In this document: positions 50,186 to 59,382 of the stretch, one piece after another
Numbering within the stretch: the stretch's first letter is position 1
Layout of the letters: the number at the start of each line of letters is the position of its first letter
NCBI RefSeq assembly: GCF_002234595.1
Contig: NZ_NMUL01000012.1
Span: forward strand, 310,001 to 374,000
Source of the DNA: Amycolatopsis vastitatis
GTDB taxonomy: Bacteria; Actinomycetota; Actinomycetes; Mycobacteriales; Pseudonocardiaceae
Reading direction: 5' to 3'
DNA: 64,000 nucleotides
Translations under genes and position numbers: made by a program
Notes under the pieces: model-generated
What the model was told of the DNA's origin: nothing
The model's database searches: none
What the model saw: the letters and a program-made list of their open reading frames with translations, nothing else

Positions 50186-50854
50186 ATGATCCGGGTTCTG
50201 CTCGTCGACGACCAGCGGCTGGTCCGCGCCGGCTTCCGGTCCATTTTGGACGGCGAGGACGACATCACGGTCGTGGCCGAAGCCGCGGACGGGCGCGAGG
50301 CGCTGCAGGCCGCGCACGACCACCGCCCGGACGTTGTGCTGATGGACATCCGCATGCCCGTGCTCGACGGCCTGGCCGCCACGCGGCACCTCCTGGCAGA
50401 CCCCGCACTCGCCGGCACGAAGGTCGTCATCCTCACGACGTTCGACCTCGACGAGGACGTCTACGGCGCGCTGCGCGCGGGCGCGAGCGGGTTCCTGGTC
50501 AAGGACACCGAGCCGGAAGAGCTGGTCCACGCCGTGCGCGTGGCCGCCCGCGGCGACGCGCTGCTGGCGCCGTCCATCACCCGGCGGCTGATCTCTGAGT
50601 TCGCCGCGCGGGTCACCCGCCCGGGGCCTGCCCCGGCGCTGGACCGGCTCACCGACCGCGAACGCGAAGTGCTCGCCCTGGTCGCGGCGGGCCTGTCGAA
50701 CGACGAGATCGCCCGCGAGCTCACGCTCAGCCCGGCGACGGCGAAGACGCACGTCAGCCGCATCATGACCAAGACCGGCATGCGCGACCGGGCGCAGCTG
50801 GTCGTCCTCGCCTACGAGTCCGGCGCCGTGACACCGCGGTGGCTGACCCCCTGA
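50186..50854 (+). CDS. LuxR/NarL-type response regulator
   Basis: 222 aa. The receiver domain has acidic pocket D8-D9, phospho-acceptor D54 (VLMDIRMP) and the conserved Lys in FLVKDTEPEEL. The C-terminal LuxR helix-turn-helix is LTDREREVLALVAAGLSNDEIARELTLSPATAKTHVSRIMTK. It is translated with the upstream kinase. It probably regulates the MMPL gene that begins 114 bp downstream, by analogy with similar arrangements (inference). Confidence 0.92.
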   Translation: MIRVLLVDDQRLVRAGFRSILDGEDDITVVAEAADGREALQAAHDHRPDVVLMDIRMPVLDGLAATRHLLADPALAGTKVVILTTFDLDEDVYGALRAGASGFLVKDTEPEELVHAVRVAARGDALLAPSITRRLISEFAARVTRPGPAPALDRLTDREREVLALVAAGLSNDEIARELTLSPATAKTHVSRIMTKTGMRDRAQLVVLAYESGAVTPRWLTP

Positions 50855-50968
50855 GCCGTACACCCCCGGTAGTACGGGAAACGACTTAGGGGACACCGCC
50901 GGGAGCACGCGAAGTGTCCTCCGCGGCGCGACGCGCGGTAGGGCCCTTCTCGCGAATCCTTGTCCGCC

Positions 50969-53020
50969 ATGGACACCCTCACTCGCCCCTCCGGGGGCCC
51001 GCTGGCCAGGCTGGCCGGCTGGGCGCAGCGCCACCGGTGGCTCGCCGTCGCACTCTGGGCGCTGGTTCTCATCGGCGTCACGTTCACCTCCCAGCTCGCC
51101 GGGAGCGCGTTCCACGACGACAACTCGCTGCCCGGCACCGAATCGCAGCAGGTCGTCGACCTGCTGAAGAACACCGCGCAGTCCGGCGCGAGCGCGCAGA
51201 TCGTGCTGAAAGCCGACAACGGGCTCGGCACGCAACGCGCCGCAATCGGACACATGCTCGAGAACGTCCGGTCCCTGCCGCACGTGCGCTCGGTGACCGG
51301 GCCGTTCGAGACGCTGTCGCCCGACGGCCGGATCGGCTACGCCACGGTCACCTTCGACGCGGCCTCGACCGACCTTCCCTACGACGACATCGTCAAGTTC
51401 GCCGACACCGCGAAGCAGGCCGGGCCGGTCGAGGTCGCCCTCGCCGGGGACCCGATCAAGCGCATCTCCGAGAGCGGCGGTCCCGCGGAAGGCGTCGGCC
51501 TGCTCGCCGCGCTGGTCGTCCTCGTGTTCCTGTTCCGCTCGCTGCTCGCCGCCGGGCTGCCGGTCCTCACCGCGGTGTTCGCCGTCGGGAGCACGCTGGG
51601 CGTCATCACGGTCGTCTCGCACTTCGTCGACATCGCGAGCTACACCTCGCCGCTGATGATGCTGGTCGGGTTCGGCGTCGGCGTCGACTACGCACTGCTG
51701 ATCTTCTCCCGCTACCGCGCCGAGATCCTGGCCGGCTTCGACCGCGAAGCCGCCGCCCGGCGGGCCCTCGACACGGCCGGCCGCTCGGTGCTGTTCGCTG
51801 GGACGACGGTGATCATCGCCCTGCTCGGGCTGCTCGCGCTGGGACTCGGCGGGCTGCGCGGAGTCGCGCTGTCGGTCGCGCTCACCGTTCTGATGACGAT
51901 GCTCGCGTCGGTGACGCTCCTGCCCGCGCTGCTGTCGCTGTTCGGCAAGCGGCTGGAGCGCGGGATCCGCCGTCACGCCGTCCGGCGCGAGCACGGCAAG
52001 GCGTGGCGACGGCTCGCCGACGGCGTCCAGCGGCGCCCGCTCGCGCCGCTCGCGATCGGCCTCATCGCCCTCATCGGACTGTCCGTTCCGGCCGCGGGCA
52101 TGCGGCTCGGGTTCGCCGACGCGAGCACCGACCCCGCCGGGTCCACCACGAGGCAGGCGTACGACCTGCTGGCCGAGGGCTTCGGGCCGGGCTTCACCGG
52201 GCCGCTCGCGATCGTCTCCGAGGACGGCGACCCCGTCGCGCTGCAGCGGAAACTCGCGTCGACGCCCGGGATCGCCCGGGTCCTGCCGCCGATGGGTCCG
52301 ACGGTGCTCGCGTTCCCGGCGACGTCACCGCAGGACGCGGCGACCGCCGACCTGGTGACGCGGCTGCGGACCGAGGTCTTGCCGTCACTGCCGGGCCACT
52401 ACCTCGTCGGCGGCTCGGTCGCGGCCGCGACGGACTTCGCCGGCGCCGTCGCCGACCGGCTGCCGCTGTTCGTGCTGGTCGTCGTCGGGTTGTCCGCGTT
52501 GCTGCTGATGGTGGTGTTCCGGTCGATCCTCATCCCGCTCAAGGCGGCGCTGCTGAACCTGCTGAGCATCGGCGCTTCGCTGGGCGTGATGACGCTGGTG
52601 TTCGGCGACGGCTGGTTCGGTGCGCAACCCGGCCCGATCGAGGCGTTCGTCCCGGTGATGATCTTCGCGATCGTGTTCGGGCTGTCGATGGACTACGAGG
52701 TGTTCCTCGTGTCGCGGATGCACGAGGAGTGGCGGCGCACCGGCGACGCGCGGCGGGCGGTGCGCGAAGGACTGGCCTCGACCGGCGCCGTGATCACCGC
52801 GGCCGGCGCGATCATGGTCCTGGTGTTCGGGGCGTTCCTGCTCGACCCGTCGCGGATGCTGGCCCAGTTCGGCCTCGGTCTCGCGGTCGCGGTGCTGCTG
52901 GACGCGCTGGTGATCCGCTGCCTCGTCGTCCCGGCGATCATGCGTCTCCTGGGCGCCCGCGCCTGGTGGCTGCCGGCGTGGCTGGACCGCCGCCTCCCGC
53001 ACTTCGCGCTGGAACCCTAA
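50969..53020 (+). CDS. MMPL-family RND transporter
   Basis: 683 aa, about 12 membrane helices in two RND halves. Each half has one helix, a large extracellular loop and five helices. FGVGVDYALLIFSRYRAE and FGLSMDYEVFLVSRMHEEW are the two repeated helix 4 motifs with the proton-relay Asp-Tyr pairs typical of MmpL proteins. It exports lipids or drugs. The ATG at 50969 lacks a clear ribosome site; a TTG at 50960 is an alternative. It overlaps the convergent GH92 stop by 4 bp. Confidence 0.9.
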   Translation: MDTLTRPSGGPLARLAGWAQRHRWLAVALWALVLIGVTFTSQLAGSAFHDDNSLPGTESQQVVDLLKNTAQSGASAQIVLKADNGLGTQRAAIGHMLENVRSLPHVRSVTGPFETLSPDGRIGYATVTFDAASTDLPYDDIVKFADTAKQAGPVEVALAGDPIKRISESGGPAEGVGLLAALVVLVFLFRSLLAAGLPVLTAVFAVGSTLGVITVVSHFVDIASYTSPLMMLVGFGVGVDYALLIFSRYRAEILAGFDREAAARRALDTAGRSVLFAGTTVIIALLGLLALGLGGLRGVALSVALTVLMTMLASVTLLPALLSLFGKRLERGIRRHAVRREHGKAWRRLADGVQRRPLAPLAIGLIALIGLSVPAAGMRLGFADASTDPAGSTTRQAYDLLAEGFGPGFTGPLAIVSEDGDPVALQRKLASTPGIARVLPPMGPTVLAFPATSPQDAATADLVTRLRTEVLPSLPGHYLVGGSVAAATDFAGAVADRLPLFVLVVVGLSALLLMVVFRSILIPLKAALLNLLSIGASLGVMTLVFGDGWFGAQPGPIEAFVPVMIFAIVFGLSMDYEVFLVSRMHEEWRRTGDARRAVREGLASTGAVITAAGAIMVLVFGAFLLDPSRMLAQFGLGLAVAVLLDALVIRCLVVPAIMRLLGARAWWLPAWLDRRLPHFALEP

Positions 53021-55350
53021 CTCCCCCAGGTGGTGGGCGCCTCGGACAGACGAAAGTCCAGGCTTCCCCCGCGCAGGAAGGAAGCGTCGACCTTCCAGTC
53101 GCGCTGCGGCTTGCTCCCGCGGCGGACGTCCTGGACGTACTTCCCGCTGCCCGACGTCGTGATCCGGATCGGCGCGCCACCCGCCGGCCGGATCACGGCG
53201 CCCGGGAAGAGCGGGCTCGACAGCAGCAGCTCACCGGTGCCGGGTGTGCGTGGATATATCCCGAGGGCGGCGAAGACATACCAGGCGGACATCGTGCCGA
53301 GGTCGTCGTTGCCGGGCAGGCCGGACGGCCCGGTCGTGTAGACGGAGTTCACCAGTTGCCGCACGGTCTCCTGGGTCTTCCACGGCTGCCCGAGTTCGTT
53401 GTACAGCCACGGTGCGTGGATGTCCGGCTCGTTCGTCGGGTCGTACTTGAGCGGGCCGCCGCCCTTGAGCTGCCAGTTCCCGCTGCTGTCGTGGAAGAAG
53501 CCGTCGAGCCGGGTGATCGCGGCCGCCTTGCCGCCCATCGCGACGGCGAGGCCGGAGACGTCCTGCGGCACCATCCAGGTGTAGGCCGCCGCGCTGCCCT
53601 GGGCGAATCCGCGGTCGCTCGCCGGGTCGAACGGCGTCACCCAGCTGCCGTCGACGTTGCGGGCCTGCATGTAGCCGGTCTCCGGGTTGAAGACATTCCG
53701 CCAGTACGCGCCCCGGGCGTGCAACTCCGCGGCTTCGCGAGTGCGGCCCAGCAACTCTGCGAAATGTCCGATTGCGAAGTCCGCGACGGAGTCTTCGAGC
53801 GTCTCGGCGGCGCCACCCCAGCAGTGGCAGACGTCGTGGGGCGCGTAGTGCGACGTCAGGTACTGCGCGAGGTTCGGCCGCTGGCCGACGCACTGGCCGG
53901 GGCAGCCGCCGTCCTGCAGTCCCTCCGGCCGCGGCACGGTCGCCTGCTTGTACAGCGAGTCGAAGGCACCGCGGTAGTCGAAGTTGCGGACACCCATGGC
54001 GTAGAACGTCGCGAGGGTCGCCGCCGACGGGTCACCGGTCATGACGTGCGTGGCGCCGTTGACGTGCACCCAGCGGTCCCAGACGCCGTCGTTCTGCTTC
54101 GCGTAGTTGTAGAGGGACTGGGCGAAGTTCCCGGCGACGCGCGGTTCCAGCAGCGCCAGCAGCTGCACCTGCGCGCGGTACTGATCCCAGCCGGAGAAGT
54201 TCGAGTACTGCGCGTCCTGCCCGCGTTCGACGCGGTGCACCTGCCGGTCCATCCCGAGGTACCGGCCGTCCACGTCGCTGACGAGACTGGGCTGCTGCAG
54301 GCTGTGGTAGAGCGCGGTGGTGAAGACGATCCGCTGGTTGGCCGTGCCGCCGCTGACCCGCACGCGGTCCAGCTCGGCGTTCCACGCTTTCCCGGTCTTC
54401 TCGGCAACGGTGTTCACCGTGGACTTTTCCGGCTGCTCGGCGCGGACGTTGCGCTCGGCGCCTTCGAGGGAGACGTAGGAGACCCCGATGCGCATGGTGA
54501 CCTCGCTGCCGGGCGCGAAGGTGACGTAGCCGCCGGAGCCGCGTCCGGCACGGTCCTTGCCCGTCGCGTAGCCTTCGCCGCCGGTCTGGTCCGTGCCGCC
54601 AGGCTGGAGCGTCGCGTCCTTCCACGTCCCGGTGCCGGTGACGGGCCGGTCGAACTGCGCGGTGAAGTACAGGCGGTAGTAGGACTTGCGGTTGTTGACG
54701 CCGCCGTTCGCGCGGCGGCCGCAGAACGCACCGGTGAGCACGGACCCGGTGATCTCGCGGTTCTTCGCGTCGATGTGGGTCTCGGCGTCTTCGCTGCCGT
54801 TGAGCGAGTTCGACGTCCGGAAGAGCAGGGCGGCGGGCTTGTCCTGCGGGTAGGTCAGCGTGGCGATCGCGGTCCGCTCGGTCGCGGCGGCATCGGTCGT
54901 GACGCCGTTCGCGAGCCCCAGCCGGTAGCGGCCGGCCGTCGCGGCTTCGTCGGCGTGGCTGAAGTTGCTCGCGTAGACCGTGTCGGCGGTGTCGGCGGTC
55001 GGCGAGGAGGTGACGTCACCGGCGAACGGCAGAATCGGCACGTCCCCGGCGGCGCCCGGGTTGCAACCGGCGCCGTTGACGTGGGTCAGGCTGAAGCCGC
55101 GGATCCGGGTGGTGTCGTACTGGTAGCCGTTGGCGGCGCCGGTGGACGTCTGGTCGCCGCGGGTGCTGGTCGGGCTCCAGGCGAGCATGCCGAAGGGCGC
55201 GGTGGCACCGGGGTAGGTGTTGCCGTCCCCGGCCGACCCGACGAGCGGATCGACGAAGTCGGCGGGACTCAGCTCAGCGGCGCCTGACATCGTTGTCAGA
55301 ACAGAGGCGAACAGAGCGGCGGCCAGTGCCACCGTGACGGGACGGCGCAT
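53017..55350 (-). CDS. Secreted GH92 alpha-mannosidase
   Basis: 777 aa. A signal peptide (residues 1 to about 25) precedes the GH92 domains. It has FVDPLVGSAGDGNTYPGATAPFGMLAWSPTS at the N-terminus, GFSLTHVNGAGCNPGAAGDVPILP, SGWDQYRAQVQLLALLEP in the (alpha/alpha)6 barrel, and GNDDLGTMSAWYVFAALGIYP, the C-terminal catalytic region with the conserved Asp pair. Family members are calcium-dependent exo-alpha-mannosidases acting on glycans. It stands alone, with no linked sugar transporter. Confidence 0.92.
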   Translation of the reverse strand: MRRPVTVALAAALFASVLTTMSGAAELSPADFVDPLVGSAGDGNTYPGATAPFGMLAWSPTSTRGDQTSTGAANGYQYDTTRIRGFSLTHVNGAGCNPGAAGDVPILPFAGDVTSSPTADTADTVYASNFSHADEAATAGRYRLGLANGVTTDAAATERTAIATLTYPQDKPAALLFRTSNSLNGSEDAETHIDAKNREITGSVLTGAFCGRRANGGVNNRKSYYRLYFTAQFDRPVTGTGTWKDATLQPGGTDQTGGEGYATGKDRAGRGSGGYVTFAPGSEVTMRIGVSYVSLEGAERNVRAEQPEKSTVNTVAEKTGKAWNAELDRVRVSGGTANQRIVFTTALYHSLQQPSLVSDVDGRYLGMDRQVHRVERGQDAQYSNFSGWDQYRAQVQLLALLEPRVAGNFAQSLYNYAKQNDGVWDRWVHVNGATHVMTGDPSAATLATFYAMGVRNFDYRGAFDSLYKQATVPRPEGLQDGGCPGQCVGQRPNLAQYLTSHYAPHDVCHCWGGAAETLEDSVADFAIGHFAELLGRTREAAELHARGAYWRNVFNPETGYMQARNVDGSWVTPFDPASDRGFAQGSAAAYTWMVPQDVSGLAVAMGGKAAAITRLDGFFHDSSGNWQLKGGGPLKYDPTNEPDIHAPWLYNELGQPWKTQETVRQLVNSVYTTGPSGLPGNDDLGTMSAWYVFAALGIYPRTPGTGELLLSSPLFPGAVIRPAGGAPIRITTSGSGKYVQDVRRGSKPQRDWKVDASFLRGGSLDFRLSEAPTTWGS

Positions 55351-55489
55351 GGGCGGAGATTAACCGGGCCCGGTGGCTTTTCGGCGAATTCCAGGTGGAC
55401 AGGCTCCCGGACACTTCGGCGGGGGCCGGCCACGGCTTTCCGCGCGGAAAGCCGGGTACCGTCGAGCCCCTCGACGGACGGGGGCACCG

Positions 55490-55795
55490 ATGATCGCGCG
55501 CACCTGGCGGGGCTGGGCATCCGCCGCGACGGCCGACGACTACCAGCGGCACTACGAAACCGAGGTGGCGGAGCACCTGCGGGAGCTGCCCGGCTTCCGG
55601 GGAGCCCGATTGCTGCGCCGGGCTGACGGCGAAGAGGTCGAGTTCACCTCGATCACGTTCTTCGCCGACCTCGACGCCGTACGCGGCTTCGCCGGCGACA
55701 GCTACGAAGAAGCCGTTGTCGAAGAGAAGGCACAGCGGGCGCTGAGCCACTGGGACGACCACGTGAGCCACGCGGAAGTCGCCGTCGCACTGTGA
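55490..55795 (+). CDS. ABM-like (dimeric alpha/beta barrel) protein
   Basis: 101 aa. MIARTWRGWASAATADDYQRHYETEVAEHLRELPGFRGARLLRR is the beta-alpha opening of the antibiotic-biosynthesis-monooxygenase/dimeric ferredoxin-like fold; EVEFTSITFFADLDAVRGFAG is the second half. Probably a homodimer; no catalytic residues can be assigned. The ATG at 55490 is preceded by a weak GGGGG. A perfect terminator hairpin follows. Confidence 0.72.
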   Translation: MIARTWRGWASAATADDYQRHYETEVAEHLRELPGFRGARLLRRADGEEVEFTSITFFADLDAVRGFAGDSYEEAVVEEKAQRALSHWDDHVSHAEVAVAL

Positions 55796-55798
55796 CGG

Positions 55799-55832
55799 AA
55801 CGGGCCGTTCCCCGCGCGGGGAACGGCCCGTT
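55799..55832. terminator. Perfect 17-bp hairpin between convergent genes
   Basis: The arm 55799-55815 (starting AACGGGCCGTTCC) is exactly inverted at 55816-55832. Its A/T ends serve both the ABM-like gene and the FadB gene from the other side. Confidence 0.8.
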
Positions 55833-55841
55833 AACCGCCGT

Positions 55842-58013
55842 TTACTCGTAGATCTCGCCCTTGGCGGCCTTCTCCACCAGCGAAGCGGGCGGCTCGAAGT
55901 GGTCGCCGTAGCGGGCGGCCAGCTCGCGGGCCCGGTCGACGAAGCCCTGCAGGCCACCCTCGTACTGGTTGATGTACTGGATGACGCCACCGGTCCACGC
56001 CGGGAAGCCGATGCCGAAGATGGAGCCGATGTTGGCGTCGGCCACCGACGTCAGCACGCCCTCGTCGAAGCACTTGACTGTCTCGAGTGCCTCGGCGAAG
56101 AGCATCCGCTCCTTGAGGTCCTCGAACGGCACCTGCGCCGAGCCGGACTTGAACGCGTCGCGCAGGCCCGGCCACAGCCCGGTGCGCTTGCCGTTCTCGT
56201 CGTACTCGTAGAAGCCCGCGCCGGTCGAGCGGCCCTTGCGGTCGTACTCCTCGACCATCCGGTCGATCACGGACTCGGACGCGTGCGCCTTCCACGTGCC
56301 ACCCGCGGCCTCGACGGCTTCGCGCGTCTCCTTGCGGATCTTGCGCGGCAGGGTCAGCGTCAGCTCGTCCATCAGCTGCAGCGGCGGCGCCGGGTAGCCC
56401 GCCTGCGCACCCGCCTGCTCGATCGACGCCGGTTCGACGCCCTCACCCAGCGCGGCGACGGCCTCGTTGATGAACGTGCCGATCACGCGCGAGGTGAAGA
56501 AGCCGCGGCTGTCGTTGACGACGATCGGGGTCTTCTTGATCTGCAGCGTGTAGTCGAAGACTTTGGCCAGCGTGGCCGGCGACGTCTTCTCGCCGCAGAT
56601 GATCTCGACCAGCGGCATCTTGTCCACCGGCGAGAAGAAGTGGATCCCGATGAAGTCCTCGGTCCGCTGCACGCCCTCGGCGAGGGTGGTGATCGGCAGG
56701 GTCGAGGTGTTGGAGCCCAGGACGGCGTCGGCGTTGACGATGCTCTCGATCTCGCCGAACACCTTGTGCTTCAGCTCGACGCTCTCGAAGACGGCCTCGA
56801 TGACGAAGTCGACGCCCGCGAAGTCGGCCGGGTCACCGGTCGGCTTGATCTTCGCCAGCAGCGCGTCCGACTTCTCCTGCGTGGTCTTGCCGCGCGAGAG
56901 GGCCTTCTCCTCGAGCTTGACCGCGTAGCCCTTGCCCTTCTCGGCCGCCTCCTGCGAGACGTCCTTCAGGACGACGTCGATGCCCGCCTTCGCCGAGACG
57001 TACGCGATCGCGGCACCCATCATGCCCGCGCCGAGGACACCCACCTTGCGAGCCGTGTACTTCTCGAAGCCGTCCGGCCGCGAGCCGCCGGAGTTGATGG
57101 TCTGCAGGTCGAAGAAGAACGCCTTCGTCATGTTCTTCGAGACCTGGCCGGTGGCGAGGTGGATGAAGTAGCGCGTCTCGATCTGGAGCGCGGTGTCGAA
57201 GTCGACCTGCGCGCCCTCGATCGCGGCGGCCAGGATCGCCCGCGGCGCCGGCATGTTCGCGCCCTTGATCTGCTTGCGCAGGTTCGCCGGGAACGCGGGC
57301 AGGTTGGCCGCGAAGCTCGGGTTCGACGGGGTCCCGCCCGGGATCTTGTAGCCCTTGACGTCCCACGGCTGGACGCCGCCTTCGGGGTTCGCCTTGATCC
57401 ACGCCTTCGCGGCGGGGACGAGCTCCTCGACCGTGCCGACGAGCTCGTGCACGAGGCCGAGCTCGAGTGCCTTGGCCGGGCGGTGCCGCTGCCCCTGCAG
57501 CAGGACGTTCAGCAGCGCGCTCTGGATACCCAGCAATCGGACAGTGCGGACTACGCCACCGCCGCCGGGCAGCAGGCCCAGCGTCACCTCGGGCAGGCCG
57601 ATCTGGCTGCCCTTGACGTCGGCCGCGATGCGGTGGTGCGTAGCCAGCGCGATCTCCAGGCCCCCGCCGAGCGCGGCGCCGTTGATCGCCGCGACGACCG
57701 GCTTGCCGAGCTGCTCGATGCGGCGCATCTGCCCCTTCATCAGGCTGCTGCCCTCGGTCAGTTCGACCGCGTGCTCGGGCTTGGCCTGGATCAGGTCGTT
57801 CAGGTCGCCGCCGGCGAAGAACGTCTTCTTCGCGGACGTGATGACGACGCCGGTGATGGAGTCCTTCTCGGCCTCCAGGCGGTCGACGGTCACGCCGAGC
57901 GACTCGCGGAAGTCGGCGTTCATCGTGTTCGCCGACTGCTTCGGGTCGTCCAGGGTCAGGGTGACGATGCCGTCTTCGTCCTGCTCCCAGCGGATGGTCT
58001 TGCTCTCGGCCAT
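55842..58013 (-). CDS. fadB: Fatty-acid beta-oxidation multifunctional protein (FadB-type)
   Basis: 723 aa. The N-terminal crotonase domain (about residues 1-190) has FFAGGDLNDL and NGAALGGGLEIALATHHRIA (oxyanion hole) and PEVTLGLLPGGGG with the catalytic Glu. The C-terminal 3-hydroxyacyl-CoA dehydrogenase has the NAD motif VGVLGAGMMGAAIAYVSAKAG and GIHFFSPVDKMPLVEII with the catalytic His. It performs hydration and dehydrogenation in beta-oxidation. ATG at 58013, 8 nt after the thiolase stop. Position 57534-57543 carries a CAATCGGACA word made of rare codons. Confidence 0.92.
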   Translation of the reverse strand: MAESKTIRWEQDEDGIVTLTLDDPKQSANTMNADFRESLGVTVDRLEAEKDSITGVVITSAKKTFFAGGDLNDLIQAKPEHAVELTEGSSLMKGQMRRIEQLGKPVVAAINGAALGGGLEIALATHHRIAADVKGSQIGLPEVTLGLLPGGGGVVRTVRLLGIQSALLNVLLQGQRHRPAKALELGLVHELVGTVEELVPAAKAWIKANPEGGVQPWDVKGYKIPGGTPSNPSFAANLPAFPANLRKQIKGANMPAPRAILAAAIEGAQVDFDTALQIETRYFIHLATGQVSKNMTKAFFFDLQTINSGGSRPDGFEKYTARKVGVLGAGMMGAAIAYVSAKAGIDVVLKDVSQEAAEKGKGYAVKLEEKALSRGKTTQEKSDALLAKIKPTGDPADFAGVDFVIEAVFESVELKHKVFGEIESIVNADAVLGSNTSTLPITTLAEGVQRTEDFIGIHFFSPVDKMPLVEIICGEKTSPATLAKVFDYTLQIKKTPIVVNDSRGFFTSRVIGTFINEAVAALGEGVEPASIEQAGAQAGYPAPPLQLMDELTLTLPRKIRKETREAVEAAGGTWKAHASESVIDRMVEEYDRKGRSTGAGFYEYDENGKRTGLWPGLRDAFKSGSAQVPFEDLKERMLFAEALETVKCFDEGVLTSVADANIGSIFGIGFPAWTGGVIQYINQYEGGLQGFVDRARELAARYGDHFEPPASLVEKAAKGEIYE

Positions 58014-58021
58014 TAGTGTCC

Positions 58022-59233
58022 TCACACCCGCTCGATGATGGTCGCGACGCCCATGCCGCCGCCGATGCACAGGGTCACCAGCGCGCGACGCGCCTGGCGG
58101 CGTTCCAGCTCGTCGACGACCGTGCCGACCAGCATCGCGCCGGTGGCGCCGAGCGGGTGGCCCATGGCGATCGCGCCGCCGTTGACGTTGACCTTCTCCT
58201 CGTCGAGGTGCAGGTCCTTGATCCACTTGAGCACGACGGAGGCGAACGCCTCGTTGAGCTCCCACAGGTCGATGTCCTCGGGCTTGAGGCCCGCGGTCTT
58301 CAGCACCTTCTCGGTGGCCGGGGTGGGGCCGGTGAGCATGATCGTCGGTTCGGAGCCGACGGTCGCGGTCGCCACGATCCGGGCGCGCGGAGTCAGCCCG
58401 AAGGTCTTGCCGACCTGCTCGGACCCGACCAGCACCAGCGCGGCGCCGTCGACGATGCCGGAGGAGTTGCCGCCGGTGTGGACGTGGTCGATCTTTTCGA
58501 CCGAGTGGTACTTCTGCAGCGCGACGGCGTCGAAGCCGCCCATCTCGCCGATGGTCGTGAAGGCGGGCTTGAGCTTGCCGAGGCCTTCGATCGTCGAGCC
58601 GGGACGGCGGTGCTCGTCGTGGTCCAGGATCGTGACGCCGTTGATGTCCTTGACCGGCACGACGGACTTCGCGAAGTAGCCGCCGGACCAGGCAGCCTCG
58701 GCGCGCTCCTGCGAGCGGACGGCCCACGCGTCGACGTCCTCGCGCGAGAAGCCCTCCATGGTCGCGATCAGGTCCGCGCCGATGCCCTGCGGGACGATGT
58801 AGTTGTCGTAGGCGGTGGCCGGGTCCATGAACAGCGCGCCGCCGTCGGAGCCCATCGGCACCCGCGACATCGACTCGACACCACCGCCGATGACCAGGTG
58901 GTCCCAGCCGGAGCGGATCTTCTGCGCGGCGGTGTTGGTGGCCTCGAGGCCGGACGCGCAGAAGCGGTTGAGCTGCACGCCGGCGACGGTTTCGGGGAGG
59001 CCCGCGTTCAGCGCGGCGGTGCGCGCGATGACGGCGCCCTGCTCGCCGACCGGGGAGACGACGCCGAGGACGATGTCGTCGATCGCGGCGGGGTCGAGGT
59101 TCGGGTGGCGGACCTTGAGTTCGTTGATCAGGCCGACCACCAGGTCGACCGGCTTGGCGCCGTGCAGGGCACCGCCCTTGTTCTTGCCGCGAGGCGTGCG
59201 GATCGCCTCGTAGATGTAGGCCTCGCTACTCAC
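58022..59233 (-). CDS. fadA: Acetyl-CoA acyltransferase (thiolase, FadA-type)
   Basis: 403 aa. The acyl-enzyme cysteine is in [12 protein letters not shown], the His in the [10 protein letters not shown] segment, and the second Cys in [12 protein letters not shown]. It releases acetyl-CoA at the end of each beta-oxidation cycle. It is first in the fadA-fadB operon, opposite to a TetR regulator across 149 bp. GTG start (GTGAGTAGCGAG), with a possible GAGGAG just upstream. No key residue is missing. Confidence 0.92.
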   Translation of the reverse strand: MSSEAYIYEAIRTPRGKNKGGALHGAKPVDLVVGLINELKVRHPNLDPAAIDDIVLGVVSPVGEQGAVIARTAALNAGLPETVAGVQLNRFCASGLEATNTAAQKIRSGWDHLVIGGGVESMSRVPMGSDGGALFMDPATAYDNYIVPQGIGADLIATMEGFSREDVDAWAVRSQERAEAAWSGGYFAKSVVPVKDINGVTILDHDEHRRPGSTIEGLGKLKPAFTTIGEMGGFDAVALQKYHSVEKIDHVHTGGNSSGIVDGAALVLVGSEQVGKTFGLTPRARIVATATVGSEPTIMLTGPTPATEKVLKTAGLKPEDIDLWELNEAFASVVLKWIKDLHLDEEKVNVNGGAIAMGHPLGATGAMLVGTVVDELERRQARRALVTLCIGGGMGVATIIERV

Positions 59234-59299
59234 TGAACAACTCCTCGCGAGCGTGTCGGACGTCGTCGTACCGTGGCCGAGGATACCGGCCAGTAGGGC

Positions 59300-59311
59300 T
59301 AATGCCCATTA
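59300..59311. promoter_or_regulatory. Palindrome TAATG-CC-CATTA in the fad/TetR gap
   Basis: A perfect 5-2-5 inverted repeat in the A+T-rich middle of the gap between fadA and the double-TetR gene; a second weaker repeat CCCAT-N7-ATGGG lies at 59330-59346. Two sites would suit a regulator with two DNA-binding domains (inference). Confidence 0.45.
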
Positions 59312-59382
59312 ACATATCGCCGGATAACCCCATGGTGTCAATGGGTTGCAGGTGTGCCGTTACCCGCTATCGTGCTTTCACC

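Noticed and set aside
50914..55287. Very long open frame on the plus strand across the MMPL and GH92 genes
   Set aside because: It is Arg/Gly/Ala/Pro-rich and covers two genes with clear motifs in other frames; high-GC third positions create such open shadows.
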